From Bacteroidales bacterium (GTDB lineage: Bacteria; Bacteroidota; Bacteroidia; Bacteroidales; UBA4181), in contig JAITTD010000136.1 in NCBI GenBank assembly GCA_031287245.1, positions 1 to 12,196 on the forward strand: a stretch of DNA of 12,196 nucleotides. Reading direction: 5' to 3'. Every line of letters begins with the position of its first letter. The stretch's first letter is position 1. Shown here in pieces: positions 1 to 7,354 of the stretch. Made by a program: the position numbers and the translations under genes. The notes under the pieces are model-generated. The model had not been told where the DNA came from and made no database searches. It worked only from the letters and a program-made list of their open reading frames with translations.

Positions 1-428
1 TCGGGCGTTCCGCTTTTTGCCGGATCGTATTCCCAAAAATCTTTCATGACGGTTTCGTCCCCGTTCCATCCGGTTCCGATATAACCTTTGCCGCCCACGC
101 TAAATCCTACTGCCTGATAACGACCCTTACCGACCGGCAGGGAATCGAAAGTGTTCACCCACGAGCATCTGCCATTTTCTTCTACAGGCGTTCCTACCCA
201 CATATCACGACGACCAAAACCATCTGAATACCGATATCCATTCCTTCCTGCGCAAACATAACCTTTGCCGTCAATGACAAAAGTAGAAGTGTAGGCACGT
301 CCCGGACCTCCAAATACACTTACTCCTTGCTTAACCCAATTACCGATGAGTTCTTCTTCACTGTCACCTGAGCAGGCTGCGACCAACACTACTGTCAAAC
401 CAAGAAAAAACCGTTTTACTGTCTTCAT
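1..428 (-). CDS. Kelch-like repeat lipoprotein, N-terminal part (runs off the window)
   Basis: The reading frame begins with ATG at 428 and stays open to the left edge, giving about 142 codons; the C-terminus is outside the window. The first 19 residues form a lipoprotein signal peptide: a KR charge pair, a hydrophobic stretch (FFLGLTVVLVAA) and Cys19. The residues after the cysteine, SGDSEEE, are acidic. That resembles the Bacteroidetes lipoprotein export signal, so I infer surface exposure. The body has Kelch/galactose-oxidase-like blades: two GKGY motifs, a GTGWNGDE stretch and an FWEYDP motif typical of Bacteroidetes Kelch lipoproteins. Such proteins are beta-propellers, probably with binding roles, and no catalytic function can be assigned. 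It is transcribed divergently from the S41 protease gene at 602. The lipoprotein call is firm and the propeller call likely; the ligand is unknown. Confidence 0.8.
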   Translation of the reverse strand, partial: MKTVKRFFLGLTVVLVAACSGDSEEELIGNWVKQGVSVFGGPGRAYTSTFVIDGKGYVCAGRNGYRYSDGFGRRDMWVGTPVEENGRCSWVNTFDSLPVGKGRYQAVGFSVGGKGYIGTGWNGDETVMKDFWEYDPAKSGTP

Positions 429-532
429 TTATATATTAATATATGTTTTTACTTCAAAACGCACAATCACTAAACTTATTGCACATTTCACCTTTTTTTA
501 ACTATGCAAGTTTATTCGTTCAAATAACGGCA

Positions 533-540
533 CAAATATA
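533..540 (-). promoter_or_regulatory. Possible -7 box for the Kelch lipoprotein gene
   Basis: The minus strand reads TATATTTG, a full match to the Bacteroidetes -7 consensus TAnnTTTG. I see no TTTG -33 box at the expected distance. Use of this site would give a leader of roughly 100 bases before the ATG at 428. The AT-rich sequence makes a chance match possible. Confidence 0.35.
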
Positions 541-550
541 GATATAATTT

Positions 551-579
551 TTTGAATCATCATTATTTTTTTACCTTTG
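551..579 (+). promoter_or_regulatory. Bacteroidetes-type promoter for the S41 protease gene
   Basis: TACCTTTG at 572-579 matches the -7 consensus TAnnTTTG. TTTG at 551-554 could be the -33 box, but its 17-base spacer is shorter than the usual 19-21. The -7 box ends 22 bases before the ATG at 602, implying a short leader. Confidence 0.6.
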
Positions 580-601
580 TCATTTTAAATAAAGTTAAAA
601 A

Positions 602-2047
602 ATGGCTAAAATGTTGAATATCTTGAAAAAACACACCGGAGTTTGGGCGATAATTATCGTTCTGACGGGTGCAACGGCTTGTCACAAAGATAAAAATCAG
701 GAAGCGAATCCGGTGAATGACTGGATTCTCGAAAATATGCAGATATCTTATCTGTGGGAAGATAAAATACCTGCCCAAACGGATAAGACGCTGAATCCTG
801 ATGATTATTTTGAATCGTTGCTGTACAGGGCGGAAGACCGATTCTCGTGGATTGTGGAGAACTACGTTGATTTGGTGAACTCTTTTTCCGGCATCACAAA
901 GGAAGCCGGCTATGATTTTGGGCTGGCTTGGGCAGACAACAACAAAGTCAATGTGGTTGGATATATCACCTATGTCAAGCCCAATTCGCCGGCTGAAGAG
1001 GCAGGCTTGCAACGCGGCGATCGTTTCCTTACCATCAACAAGCAGCAAATGACGCGGAACAACTATCTGAATTTGATTGACAAAACCGGAGAAGCGCATA
1101 CGCTGGGGGTGAAAAACACTGTCACCAACAAAATCACAGATGTTTCGCTGTCTGTGGTGGTATATGAAGAAAATCCTATCCTGCTGGATACGGTCTATAC
1201 AATTGACGGTAAGAAAATTGGATATATTGTCTATAACTTTTTTGCACCCGACAATGGCGATGGCAGCAAGAGTTACGAAAAGCAACTGAATACGATTTTC
1301 GCCCACTTTAAATCCACGGCAATTGACGAACTGGTGCTCGACCTTCGCTACAATGGAGGCGGTTACATATCCACCGCTGTCGTTCTTGCCGGAATGATAT
1401 CCAACTGTACTTCGCAGGATTTGTTTGGCTATGAGCAGTACAATGCTATATTAGCCGGCTATTTTAGGAAGGAAGACCCTGACTTTGATAAAATCTATTT
1501 TGAAGAAGTGATAACTGCGTACAATGCCAAAGGGCAAGTCATTGCAAGCACTCCCATTGCGCATTTAGACGCAAAACGGCTGTATGTGCTCACTTCGAGC
1601 AACACGGCGTCTTCCAGTGAGTTGGTTATCAATTCCTTGTACCCTTATCTGAATAGCATCGTACTCGTCGGTGACACCACCTCTGGGAAAAATGTCGGTT
1701 CGATAACCATTTATGAAGAAGATCCGGTGAAACAGCAGAGCAATAAATGGGGAATGCAGCCCATTGTCCTGAAATCAGCCAATAAAGATGGATTTTCCGA
1801 CTATGGCAAAGGCTTTAATCCCGATATACCGATAATTGAACTGGACTATCCAATATTGCCACTGGGCGATACGGAAGAACCGATGCTGCAAGCCGCGATA
1901 GACCATATTTTGGGAAGACCATCCCGCTTAAACAGGACAAGAAGCAATATCGGGCAATACAAGCATCTCGGCTCTTCAATAGACCGCACGCCGGCACGCC
2001 GGAATATGCTGGTATCGCCGCAAAAATTTGAAAAATGGAGTAAATAA
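602..2047 (+). CDS. S41-family (C-terminal processing type) peptidase with PDZ domain, putative lipoprotein
   Basis: This 481-residue envelope serine protease is of the CtpA/Prc class, which cleaves periplasmic or exported substrates using a Ser-Lys dyad. Residues 1-26 form a signal sequence ending in a weak lipobox (GATAC, Cys27), so lipidation is likely but not certain. An N-terminal helical segment (about 38-100) precedes a PDZ domain around 103-165, with the PxSPAEEAGLQRGD turn at 127-140. The S41 core follows, with ELVLDLRYNGGG at 243-254, TASSSE at 335-340 and SGK at 361-363. By comparison with CtpA I assign Ser337 and Lys363 as the dyad; their spacing is one residue longer than in the reference proteins. 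The C-terminal 40 residues are basic and not recognised. A promoter lies just upstream, and a 59-residue ORF starts 35 bases after the stop. The substrate cannot be predicted from the context. Confidence 0.9.
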   Translation: MAKMLNILKKHTGVWAIIIVLTGATACHKDKNQEANPVNDWILENMQISYLWEDKIPAQTDKTLNPDDYFESLLYRAEDRFSWIVENYVDLVNSFSGITKEAGYDFGLAWADNNKVNVVGYITYVKPNSPAEEAGLQRGDRFLTINKQQMTRNNYLNLIDKTGEAHTLGVKNTVTNKITDVSLSVVVYEENPILLDTVYTIDGKKIGYIVYNFFAPDNGDGSKSYEKQLNTIFAHFKSTAIDELVLDLRYNGGGYISTAVVLAGMISNCTSQDLFGYEQYNAILAGYFRKEDPDFDKIYFEEVITAYNAKGQVIASTPIAHLDAKRLYVLTSSNTASSSELVINSLYPYLNSIVLVGDTTSGKNVGSITIYEEDPVKQQSNKWGMQPIVLKSANKDGFSDYGKGFNPDIPIIELDYPILPLGDTEEPMLQAAIDHILGRPSRLNRTRSNIGQYKHLGSSIDRTPARRNMLVSPQKFEKWSK

Positions 2048-2082
2048 ACAATTCAATAAGTATTCATTAAATAATAATAACC

Positions 2083-2262
2083 ATGTTTAAATTTTTTATC
2101 ATCAGAAATGAAGCAACTTTCGGGTACTTCACCGGAACCGGTTTTGGCGGTCTGGTAAATGCAGCCAGATACGACACCGAAGAGGAAGCCGTGTACGATA
2201 TTGAGCACAAAGCCGAATTGGCGCATTGCTACCTGACCATTGTGCCTGTTTATCACATTTAA
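2083..2262 (+). CDS. Small protein of 59 residues, unknown function
   Basis: An ATG at 2083 opens a frame closed by TAA at 2260-2262. The product starts MFKFFIIRNEATFGYFTGTG and has no signal peptide, membrane segment or cysteine cluster. It resembles a small folded alpha-beta domain: a hydrophobic strand, an aromatic YFTGTGFGG turn, an ARYDTEEEAVYDI stretch that suggests a helix, and a C-terminal LTIVPVYHI strand. This layout (strand, GxG turn, 'a-rydteeeA' helix, strand) recalls short hypothetical proteins common in phages and Bacteroidetes, but I cannot name a family. It sits between the S41 gene (35 bases upstream) and the likely rimO start (20 bases downstream), in the same direction, so co-transcription is plausible. 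The stop-free length alone is weak evidence. The protein-like composition and its snug fit between neighbours make it credible. Confidence 0.6.
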   Translation: MFKFFIIRNEATFGYFTGTGFGGLVNAARYDTEEEAVYDIEHKAELAHCYLTIVPVYHI

Positions 2263-2282
2263 AGACCGCCCGGAAAATCTTT

Positions 2283-3587
2283 TTGAAAAAGGTGAATATC
2301 ATCACGATGGGATGTTCCAAGAATTTAGTGGATTCGGAACATCTGATGCAGCGGCTGAAAGTTGCCGGAATAGAAGTGCTGCACGACGCGCGTTTGGACG
2401 AGGCGACTACTGTCATTGTCAACACCTGCGGTTTCATCCGGTCTGCCCGCGAGGAATCGCTGGACATGATTTTGCAATGCGTGCAAGCCAAAAACAAAGG
2501 CATCATTGAGCGACTGTTTGTCATCGGGTGCTTGTCGGAAGTGTATAAAAAGGATTTGGAGCAGGAAATACCGGAAGTGGACAGTTTTTTCGGCGTCAAA
2601 AGCATGGACGAAATTATCGGGCTGCTGACAGATGGCGATAAGTTGATTTCCAGTAATGAGCGCATAATCACCACCCCCAGCCACTACGCCTACCTGAAAA
2701 TAGCCGAGGGTTGCGACCGCACCTGCGCTTTTTGTGCCATTCCGCACATTCGCGGGCGCCATGTTTCGCTGTCTATGGAAGATGTCGAAGCCGAAGCTCG
2801 TTTTTTGTCCGCCGGCGGCGTGAAGGAACTGTTGGTCATCTCGCAGGACGTCACCAGTTATGGCTTGGACAATTACAAAAAGCAGATGCTGCCCGCGCTG
2901 ACGCAACGCCTTTGCCGCATCGACGAAATTCGGTGGATTCGCCTGCACTACGCCTATCCGCTGCATTTTCCATCGGAATTGCTGGATTTAATGCTCGCCG
3001 AGCCGAAAATATGTCGTTATTTGGACATTCCCGTGCAGCATATTTCCGACAAGGTGCTCAGCAAAATGCGGCGAAACATCACCGGCGACGAAACGAGGCG
3101 GCTGATAGAGCAAATCCGAACGAAGATACCGGACATTGCCCTGCGCACAACGCTCATCGTGGGGCATCCGGGCGAAACGGACAAGGATTTTGAACAGTTG
3201 CTCGCCTTTGTGGAGCAGATGCGCTTCGACCGTTTGGGGGTGTTCTGCTATTCGCATGAAGAAAACACTTATGCCGCCACGCATTACAGCGACTACATTC
3301 CCCAAAAGGTGAAACAGGCACGCGCCGACCGCATCATGGAGGTGCAGAAAAACATTTCGGAAGCCCTCAACCGGCAAAAAATAGGGAAAACGTTCACCAC
3401 AGTGATTGACCGCGAAGAAGGCGATTATTTCATCGGACGCACCGAATACGATTCGCCGGAAGTGGATACGGAGGTGCTCATCCCCAAAGCGGGCGCCGCC
3501 TGCACCATCGGCAATTTCTATCCGGTGCGGATCAACGATGCTTCGGAATATGATTTATATGGTCAAATGGTTAAAAAACAGTCATGA
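2283..3587 (+). CDS. rimO: Ribosomal protein uS12 (S12) Asp methylthiotransferase RimO
   Basis: RimO is a radical-SAM enzyme with two [4Fe-4S] clusters that methylthiolates an aspartate of ribosomal protein S12. I start it at the TTG at 2283, giving 434 residues beginning MKKVNIITMGCSKNLVDSE, as in other RimO proteins. The frame extends upstream to 2226, but that stretch overlaps the small ORF and has no family resemblance. The ATG at 2307 would cut off the first strand. The N-terminal cluster cysteines are Cys11 (MGCSKN), Cys49 (NTCGFI) and Cys83 (IGCLSE). The radical-SAM CxxxCxxC is at Cys144, Cys148 and Cys151 (EGCDRTCAFC). A C-terminal TRAM domain starts around 370, with the RimO-like GRTEYDSPEVD segment. 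Length and motif order fit RimO better than MiaB. The TGA stop overlaps the ATG of the next gene, so the two are translationally coupled. Confidence 0.95.
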   Translation: MKKVNIITMGCSKNLVDSEHLMQRLKVAGIEVLHDARLDEATTVIVNTCGFIRSAREESLDMILQCVQAKNKGIIERLFVIGCLSEVYKKDLEQEIPEVDSFFGVKSMDEIIGLLTDGDKLISSNERIITTPSHYAYLKIAEGCDRTCAFCAIPHIRGRHVSLSMEDVEAEARFLSAGGVKELLVISQDVTSYGLDNYKKQMLPALTQRLCRIDEIRWIRLHYAYPLHFPSELLDLMLAEPKICRYLDIPVQHISDKVLSKMRRNITGDETRRLIEQIRTKIPDIALRTTLIVGHPGETDKDFEQLLAFVEQMRFDRLGVFCYSHEENTYAATHYSDYIPQKVKQARADRIMEVQKNISEALNRQKIGKTFTTVIDREEGDYFIGRTEYDSPEVDTEVLIPKAGAACTIGNFYPVRINDASEYDLYGQMVKKQS

Positions 3588-5047
3588 ACAATCTACGGAT
3601 TCGCCCTCTGCAAGTTGTCAAAACAAGCGATATTCCAGTACTTCCCTACGATGAATTTAGGGAACTCAACAGCCGTTTGCCGGAAGATGAACGCTACCAC
3701 TGTGTAAGTTATTTTGCCTTGCCGGAAAACGATACCTTTCGTCTCATCTGCTGTATGGCTGATGATACGGAAGGAAACGTCCTCGTTTCGTCCTGTGTGA
3801 ACGATGGTGCACAAGAGTTGTCGTCATTTACGGCAGTGCACAAGAGTTTTCATCTCTTTGAACGCGAAATTCACGAAAACACAGGCATTCGCTACTCAGA
3901 CCATCCTTGGTTGAAACCGGTTCGCAGCAGCGACTATCCCTTTTTCAGCATCAAAGGCGAGTCCCTGCACGAGGTAGGAGTGGGACCCATTCATGCAGGC
4001 ATTATTGAGCCGGGGCATTTCCGCTTTTCCTGCGATGGCGAACGGATTTTGCATTTGGAAATCCGCTTGGGCTACCAACATCGAGGCGTGGAACAACTGA
4101 TGAAGGACAAAAGCCGGCTGAGTGAGCGCATTCAACTGGCAGAAGGCATTGCAGGCGACACTACCGTGGGGCACAGCGTCGCTTTTGCATCCCTGTGGGA
4201 AGCATTGTGCGGCTACGACACGCCCAACCATCTGCTGTGGGTGCGCACACTGGCGCTCGAACTGGAACGCATCGCCGTGCACACTGCCGACCTCAGCGCT
4301 ATCTGCGGCGACATAGCCTATCAGTTGGGCAACGCCGTTTACGGGCGATTGCGCACGCCCATCATCAACTTCTTTCAGGCGTGGACAGGCAGCCGCTTTG
4401 CACGTACCCTCATCCGTCCCGCCGCGCTGTTCTACCCCTTTACGGAAAGTCTTGCAGCGCAACTGCTGCACATTCTGGCTGATTTTGAACGCGATTTTAC
4501 CCAAATGGGCGATTTTCTGTTCAATATGCCCGGCGCCTTGTCGCGTTTTGAAAAAACAGGTATAGTAAACACGGATACCGCGCTGAATATAGGCATGACA
4601 GGCATGGCAGCCCGCTCGTCGGGCGTGCACCGCGACCTGCGCTCTACGCATCCCGATGCGGTATATGCAGGGTTGCACCACCAGCCCGTGATCTGCGCCA
4701 CCGGCGATGTGCTGGCACGCACACGTTTGCGCCACGATGAAGTGTTGCAATCCATCGCTCACATCAAAACGCTACTGCACACGCTGCCGCCATCCGAAGA
4801 AATGGAGCATGAACTGCCGCCGCCATCGGCAAACAGCCTCGTTCTGTCGCTGACGGAAGGATGGCGAGGGGCAATATGCCACTGTGCCTTGACCGGCGCG
4901 CAAGGCGAACTGCTTCATTACAAGATAACAGACCCATCCTTCTACAACTGGCTGGCATTGGCGCTGGCTGTCCGCAAAAATCCCATTTCCGACTTTCCGA
5001 TATGCAACAAGAGCTTCAACCTCTCCTACTGCGGCGTAGATTTGTAG
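3584..5047 (+). CDS. Group 4 [NiFe]-hydrogenase/complex I large-subunit homologue without the NiFe cysteines (HycE/HyfG- or Ehr-like)
   Basis: The 487-residue product has two parts. Residues 1-115 resemble the NuoC-like 30 kDa domain, ending in HLFEREIHENTGIRYSDHPW. Residues 120-487 are the NuoD/HycE-like domain, with VGPIHAGIIEPGHFRF at 133-148, LGYQHRGVE at 162-170 and KSFNLSYCG at 476-484. Catalytic hydrogenases carry RxCGxC and DPCxxC to hold Ni and Fe. Here the first site reads EGIAGDTTVGHS (187-198) with no cysteine, and the second reads NKSFNLSYCG with a single Cys. NiFe catalysis is therefore very unlikely. The family group called energy-converting hydrogenase-related (Ehr) complexes shares this loss. 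Those complexes normally include antiporter-like membrane subunits and an Fe-S subunit, and none is visible here. The gene overlaps rimO by ATGA, and the next gene lies on the other strand. The family is clear; the role as an orphan subunit is unknown. Confidence 0.85.
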   Translation: MNNLRIRPLQVVKTSDIPVLPYDEFRELNSRLPEDERYHCVSYFALPENDTFRLICCMADDTEGNVLVSSCVNDGAQELSSFTAVHKSFHLFEREIHENTGIRYSDHPWLKPVRSSDYPFFSIKGESLHEVGVGPIHAGIIEPGHFRFSCDGERILHLEIRLGYQHRGVEQLMKDKSRLSERIQLAEGIAGDTTVGHSVAFASLWEALCGYDTPNHLLWVRTLALELERIAVHTADLSAICGDIAYQLGNAVYGRLRTPIINFFQAWTGSRFARTLIRPAALFYPFTESLAAQLLHILADFERDFTQMGDFLFNMPGALSRFEKTGIVNTDTALNIGMTGMAARSSGVHRDLRSTHPDAVYAGLHHQPVICATGDVLARTRLRHDEVLQSIAHIKTLLHTLPPSEEMEHELPPPSANSLVLSLTEGWRGAICHCALTGAQGELLHYKITDPSFYNWLALALAVRKNPISDFPICNKSFNLSYCGVDL

Positions 5048-5069
5048 AGGTCTGTTCACTGTTCAGTTA

Positions 5070-5146
5070 ATTACGAATTAAAAATTACGAATTACGAATT
5101 AACCCAAAACCCGAAACCCAAAACCCGAAACTCGAAACTCGAAACC
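5070..5146. repeat. Eleven consecutive 7-base repeat units
   Basis: Read in steps of seven from 5070, the units are ATTACGA, ATTAAAA, ATTACGA, ATTACGA, ATTAACC, CAAAACC, CGAAACC, CAAAACC, CGAAACT, CGAAACT and CGAAACC. Two unit types (ATTACGA-like and CGAAACC-like) share one unbroken 7-base register. The array fills almost all of the gap between the convergent hydrogenase-like and acyltransferase genes and ends two bases before the latter's stop codon. It resembles the short tandemly repeated heptamers known from some bacterial genomes. I see no terminator hairpin in this gap. Confidence 0.85.
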
Positions 5147-5148
5147 CC

Positions 5149-6315
5149 TTAATGTGTTCTGGTTTTCCTGCTTATCCATTTTCTGACCGGTTCGTCATAC
5201 AGTTTCAGTGAAACAACGGAAAGGGCAACAACCGAAACAAACACTAACACAGCGCCCCACCAGGATTGCGCAAATTTATCATAGAGCGTCATGCTTGTAT
5301 CGAAGTTTTGCTTGGAAATATAGCCTGTCCAAATGTAGATAATCGGATAGTTGACCAAATATACAGGGTAGGAAATATCGCCAAGGAACTTGCAGATTTT
5401 TGAGGCGTATTTGCCTTTCACTTTGCCGCTGGCGCCCCAATAGACAATCAGGGGAAACACAAGAATAATCACAACCGACTCGTAAATTCCGTTCATCCAA
5501 AAATGCGCGTGGTCGCCAACACGCGGGAAGATGAACACAATCACCAGCAGCACGGTACACCACAGGAAAGCGTTTTTCACCTGAGTCAGTTTGCCTAAGC
5601 GATAGAGTAACAGACCGGCAAAGAACGGGTATATCAAGCGCGTGAAGCCAATGCGAAGATGGTCGGCATTGAAAGTCCAGCCACCGCTGACATCTCCGCC
5701 GATAATAAGACCGGTTGCGTCATCTATTCCTCTGGGAATAACGGTGAGGTGAATGGTGGCGCAGGCTGCCAGAAAAACCAGCACAGCCAAGAGTTTGGTC
5801 GAAAATTTGCGGATAAAAAGTCCGTAAAGAATATTGGCAATGTATTCAAAGAACAGCGACCAGCAAGGCGCGTCCAGCGTGTGCATCTCTCCCCAGCCGC
5901 GAATGTCCATCGAGGCGGGTGTTGGGAATAGCAGTATGCCAAGCACCAGGTAAAGCAGCATTTTCCAAACCGGCGTATTGGCTATGAGCGGATATTCAGG
6001 CGATGCACCGAAGTAAAACAACACAGCGCCAAGCACCATGCCCATCACCACCATCGGGTGAAGCCGAATCAACCGCCGTTTAAAGAAATTACCCAAATTC
6101 ATCTTTCCCTTTCCCCAACGGTCGTCGTAGGCGTATCCAATGACAAAACCGGAAAGGACAAAGAAAAAATCGACTGCCAGATAGCCGTGATTGAAAATCT
6201 TTTCGTAAGGGTCTAAGGTGTAGCCCTCGAAAATATGAAAGAACAGCACCACGATGGCTGCCACGCCGCGCAATCCGTCGAGAATTTCGTAATGGGGTTT
6301 GGTGGAAGGTATCAT
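5149..6315 (-). CDS. Acyltransferase-3 family membrane protein (OafA/YrhL-like)
   Basis: This integral membrane protein of 388 residues belongs to the family that transfers acetyl or other acyl groups to sugars of LPS, capsule or exported glycans. I start it at the ATG at 6315, ten bases after the trpS stop; an in-frame TTG at 6339 would overlap trpS and adds nothing typical of the family. In this numbering the N-terminus carries the hallmark LDGLRGVAAIVVLFFH, with the conserved His27. The FVLSGFVIGY segment is near 52-62. The conserved Arg-Arg pair at 80-81 lies in FFKRRLIRLHP just after the second hydrophobic segment. Around ten hydrophobic segments follow, with a basic C-terminus (RKWISRKTRTH). 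There is no SGNH-hydrolase extension. The context (FadL, trpS) does not reveal the acceptor. It is the last gene of a three-gene minus-strand run. Confidence 0.88.
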   Translation of the reverse strand: MIPSTKPHYEILDGLRGVAAIVVLFFHIFEGYTLDPYEKIFNHGYLAVDFFFVLSGFVIGYAYDDRWGKGKMNLGNFFKRRLIRLHPMVVMGMVLGAVLFYFGASPEYPLIANTPVWKMLLYLVLGILLFPTPASMDIRGWGEMHTLDAPCWSLFFEYIANILYGLFIRKFSTKLLAVLVFLAACATIHLTVIPRGIDDATGLIIGGDVSGGWTFNADHLRIGFTRLIYPFFAGLLLYRLGKLTQVKNAFLWCTVLLVIVFIFPRVGDHAHFWMNGIYESVVIILVFPLIVYWGASGKVKGKYASKICKFLGDISYPVYLVNYPIIYIWTGYISKQNFDTSMTLYDKFAQSWWGAVLVFVSVVALSVVSLKLYDEPVRKWISRKTRTH

Positions 6316-6325
6316 TATGGATGGT

Positions 6326-7333
6326 TTAATTTCGTACAATGCCGATAGCCTTACGTACTTCCGCCAAGGTAGCAGAGGCGCTGATGCGAGCCTTTTCCCT
6401 GCCCATTGCCGCCACCTTGTTCAGCAGTTGATCATTGTGATAAATATCGTTGTATCGCTCGCGGATGGGCGCCACAAACAGATTGATGTCTTCTGCCAAC
6501 TGTTTTTTCAAATCGCCATAACGTATAGCACACTGGGCATGCAGTTGTTTGAAGTGTTGCAGCGTGTCGGCGGATGATACCAGTTCCATAATGGTAAATA
6601 AATTTTGAACGGGTTCGGTGGGTGTTTGGTTCGCTTCGGTGGGTCCGGCGTCCGTCACCGCTTTCATCACTTTTTTGCGAATGTTTTCGGCGCTGTCTGT
6701 CAGAAAAATACCGTTGTCCTCGGATTTGCTCATTTTCCCGGTGCCGTTCAATCCGGGTACTTTCACTAAGTTGGCGCCGAAATTGAAGGCTTCAGGCTCA
6801 GGGAAAACCTCGCACTGGTAGGTGCTGTTGAAGCGGCGGGCATACACCCGCGCCAGTTCCAAATGCTGCTCCTGATCCTTTCCTACGGGGACTTTGCGGG
6901 AACGGTGAATCAGTATGTCCGATGCCATCAGCACGGGGTAACTCAGCAAACCAAGGTTGATATTGCCCGGATGCAGCCGTATTTTATCCTTAAAGGTGGT
7001 GGTTCTTTCCACTTCGCCTACGTATGCTATCATATTGAGCAAGAGGTACAACTCGCCAATTTCCGGCACGTCACTCTGCACATACAGCGTACTTTTCTCA
7101 GGGTCGATGCCAGCGGCAAGATACAGCGCCAGCACCTGCCGCACATTGCGATAGAGGTCGTCGGGCGCAGGATGGGTAGTGAGCGAATGCCAGTCCGCTA
7201 TGAAAAAATAACAGGTGTGGGTGTCCTGCAACTTCACAAAATTGCGCAACGCCCCGAAATAATTTCCGAGATGCAGGTCGCCGGTAGGACGTACTCCACT
7301 CAAAACGATATTTTCTTCTTTGCTCATATTCAT
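6326..7333 (-). CDS. trpS: Tryptophanyl-tRNA synthetase
   Basis: TrpS is a cytoplasmic class I aminoacyl-tRNA synthetase, active as a dimer, that charges tRNA-Trp. The 335-residue length is normal for the bacterial enzyme. The N-terminal SGVRPTGDLHLGNYFGA at 12-28 contains the HIGH-equivalent motif (HLGN at 21-24). The KMSKS loop is intact at 200-204 (GKMSKSEDN). Between them lie the conserved VGEVERTTTFKDK (105-117), YPVLMASDIL (132-141) and VPVGKDQEQHLELAR (148-162), the last of which helps bind ATP and tryptophan. Two in-frame ATGs are possible at 7333 and 7327; the first was kept. It starts 21 bases downstream of the FadL-like gene's stop and ends ten bases before the acyltransferase ATG. 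It therefore probably shares their transcript. No trp-type leader or T-box is visible in the short gap. Confidence 0.96.
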   Translation of the reverse strand: MNMSKEENIVLSGVRPTGDLHLGNYFGALRNFVKLQDTHTCYFFIADWHSLTTHPAPDDLYRNVRQVLALYLAAGIDPEKSTLYVQSDVPEIGELYLLLNMIAYVGEVERTTTFKDKIRLHPGNINLGLLSYPVLMASDILIHRSRKVPVGKDQEQHLELARVYARRFNSTYQCEVFPEPEAFNFGANLVKVPGLNGTGKMSKSEDNGIFLTDSAENIRKKVMKAVTDAGPTEANQTPTEPVQNLFTIMELVSSADTLQHFKQLHAQCAIRYGDLKKQLAEDINLFVAPIRERYNDIYHNDQLLNKVAAMGREKARISASATLAEVRKAIGIVRN

Positions 7334-7354
7334 TAAAATGATTAAAATGAAGGC

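Noticed and set aside
563..1306. 247-codon open frame antisense to the S41 protease gene
   Set aside because: It lies over the PDZ and S41 region of a well-supported gene, and its product resembles no known family.
2325..2966. 213-codon frame antisense to rimO
   Set aside because: The sense strand encodes RimO with all six cluster cysteines in place; the antisense product has no recognisable domain.
3896..4762. 288-codon open frame antisense to the hydrogenase-like gene
   Set aside because: The plus-strand frame shows clear family motifs over the same bases. The antisense product has a Cys/His/Gln-rich, motif-free composition typical of a shadow in GC-rich sequence.
3584..5047. Functional H2-evolving hydrogenase
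   Set aside because: Both CxxC motifs needed for the NiFe centre are absent, and no partner or maturation genes are in the window.
5070..5146. CRISPR array
   Set aside because: The units are seven bases long with no spacers, and no cas gene is present.
5048..5148. Intrinsic terminator between the convergent hydrogenase-like and acyltransferase genes
   Set aside because: I looked for a GC stem with a T-run on either strand and saw only the heptamer array.
7334..7354. Tryptophan-responsive leader or T-box before trpS
   Set aside because: The gap to the upstream gene is only 21 bases and contains no structured element.
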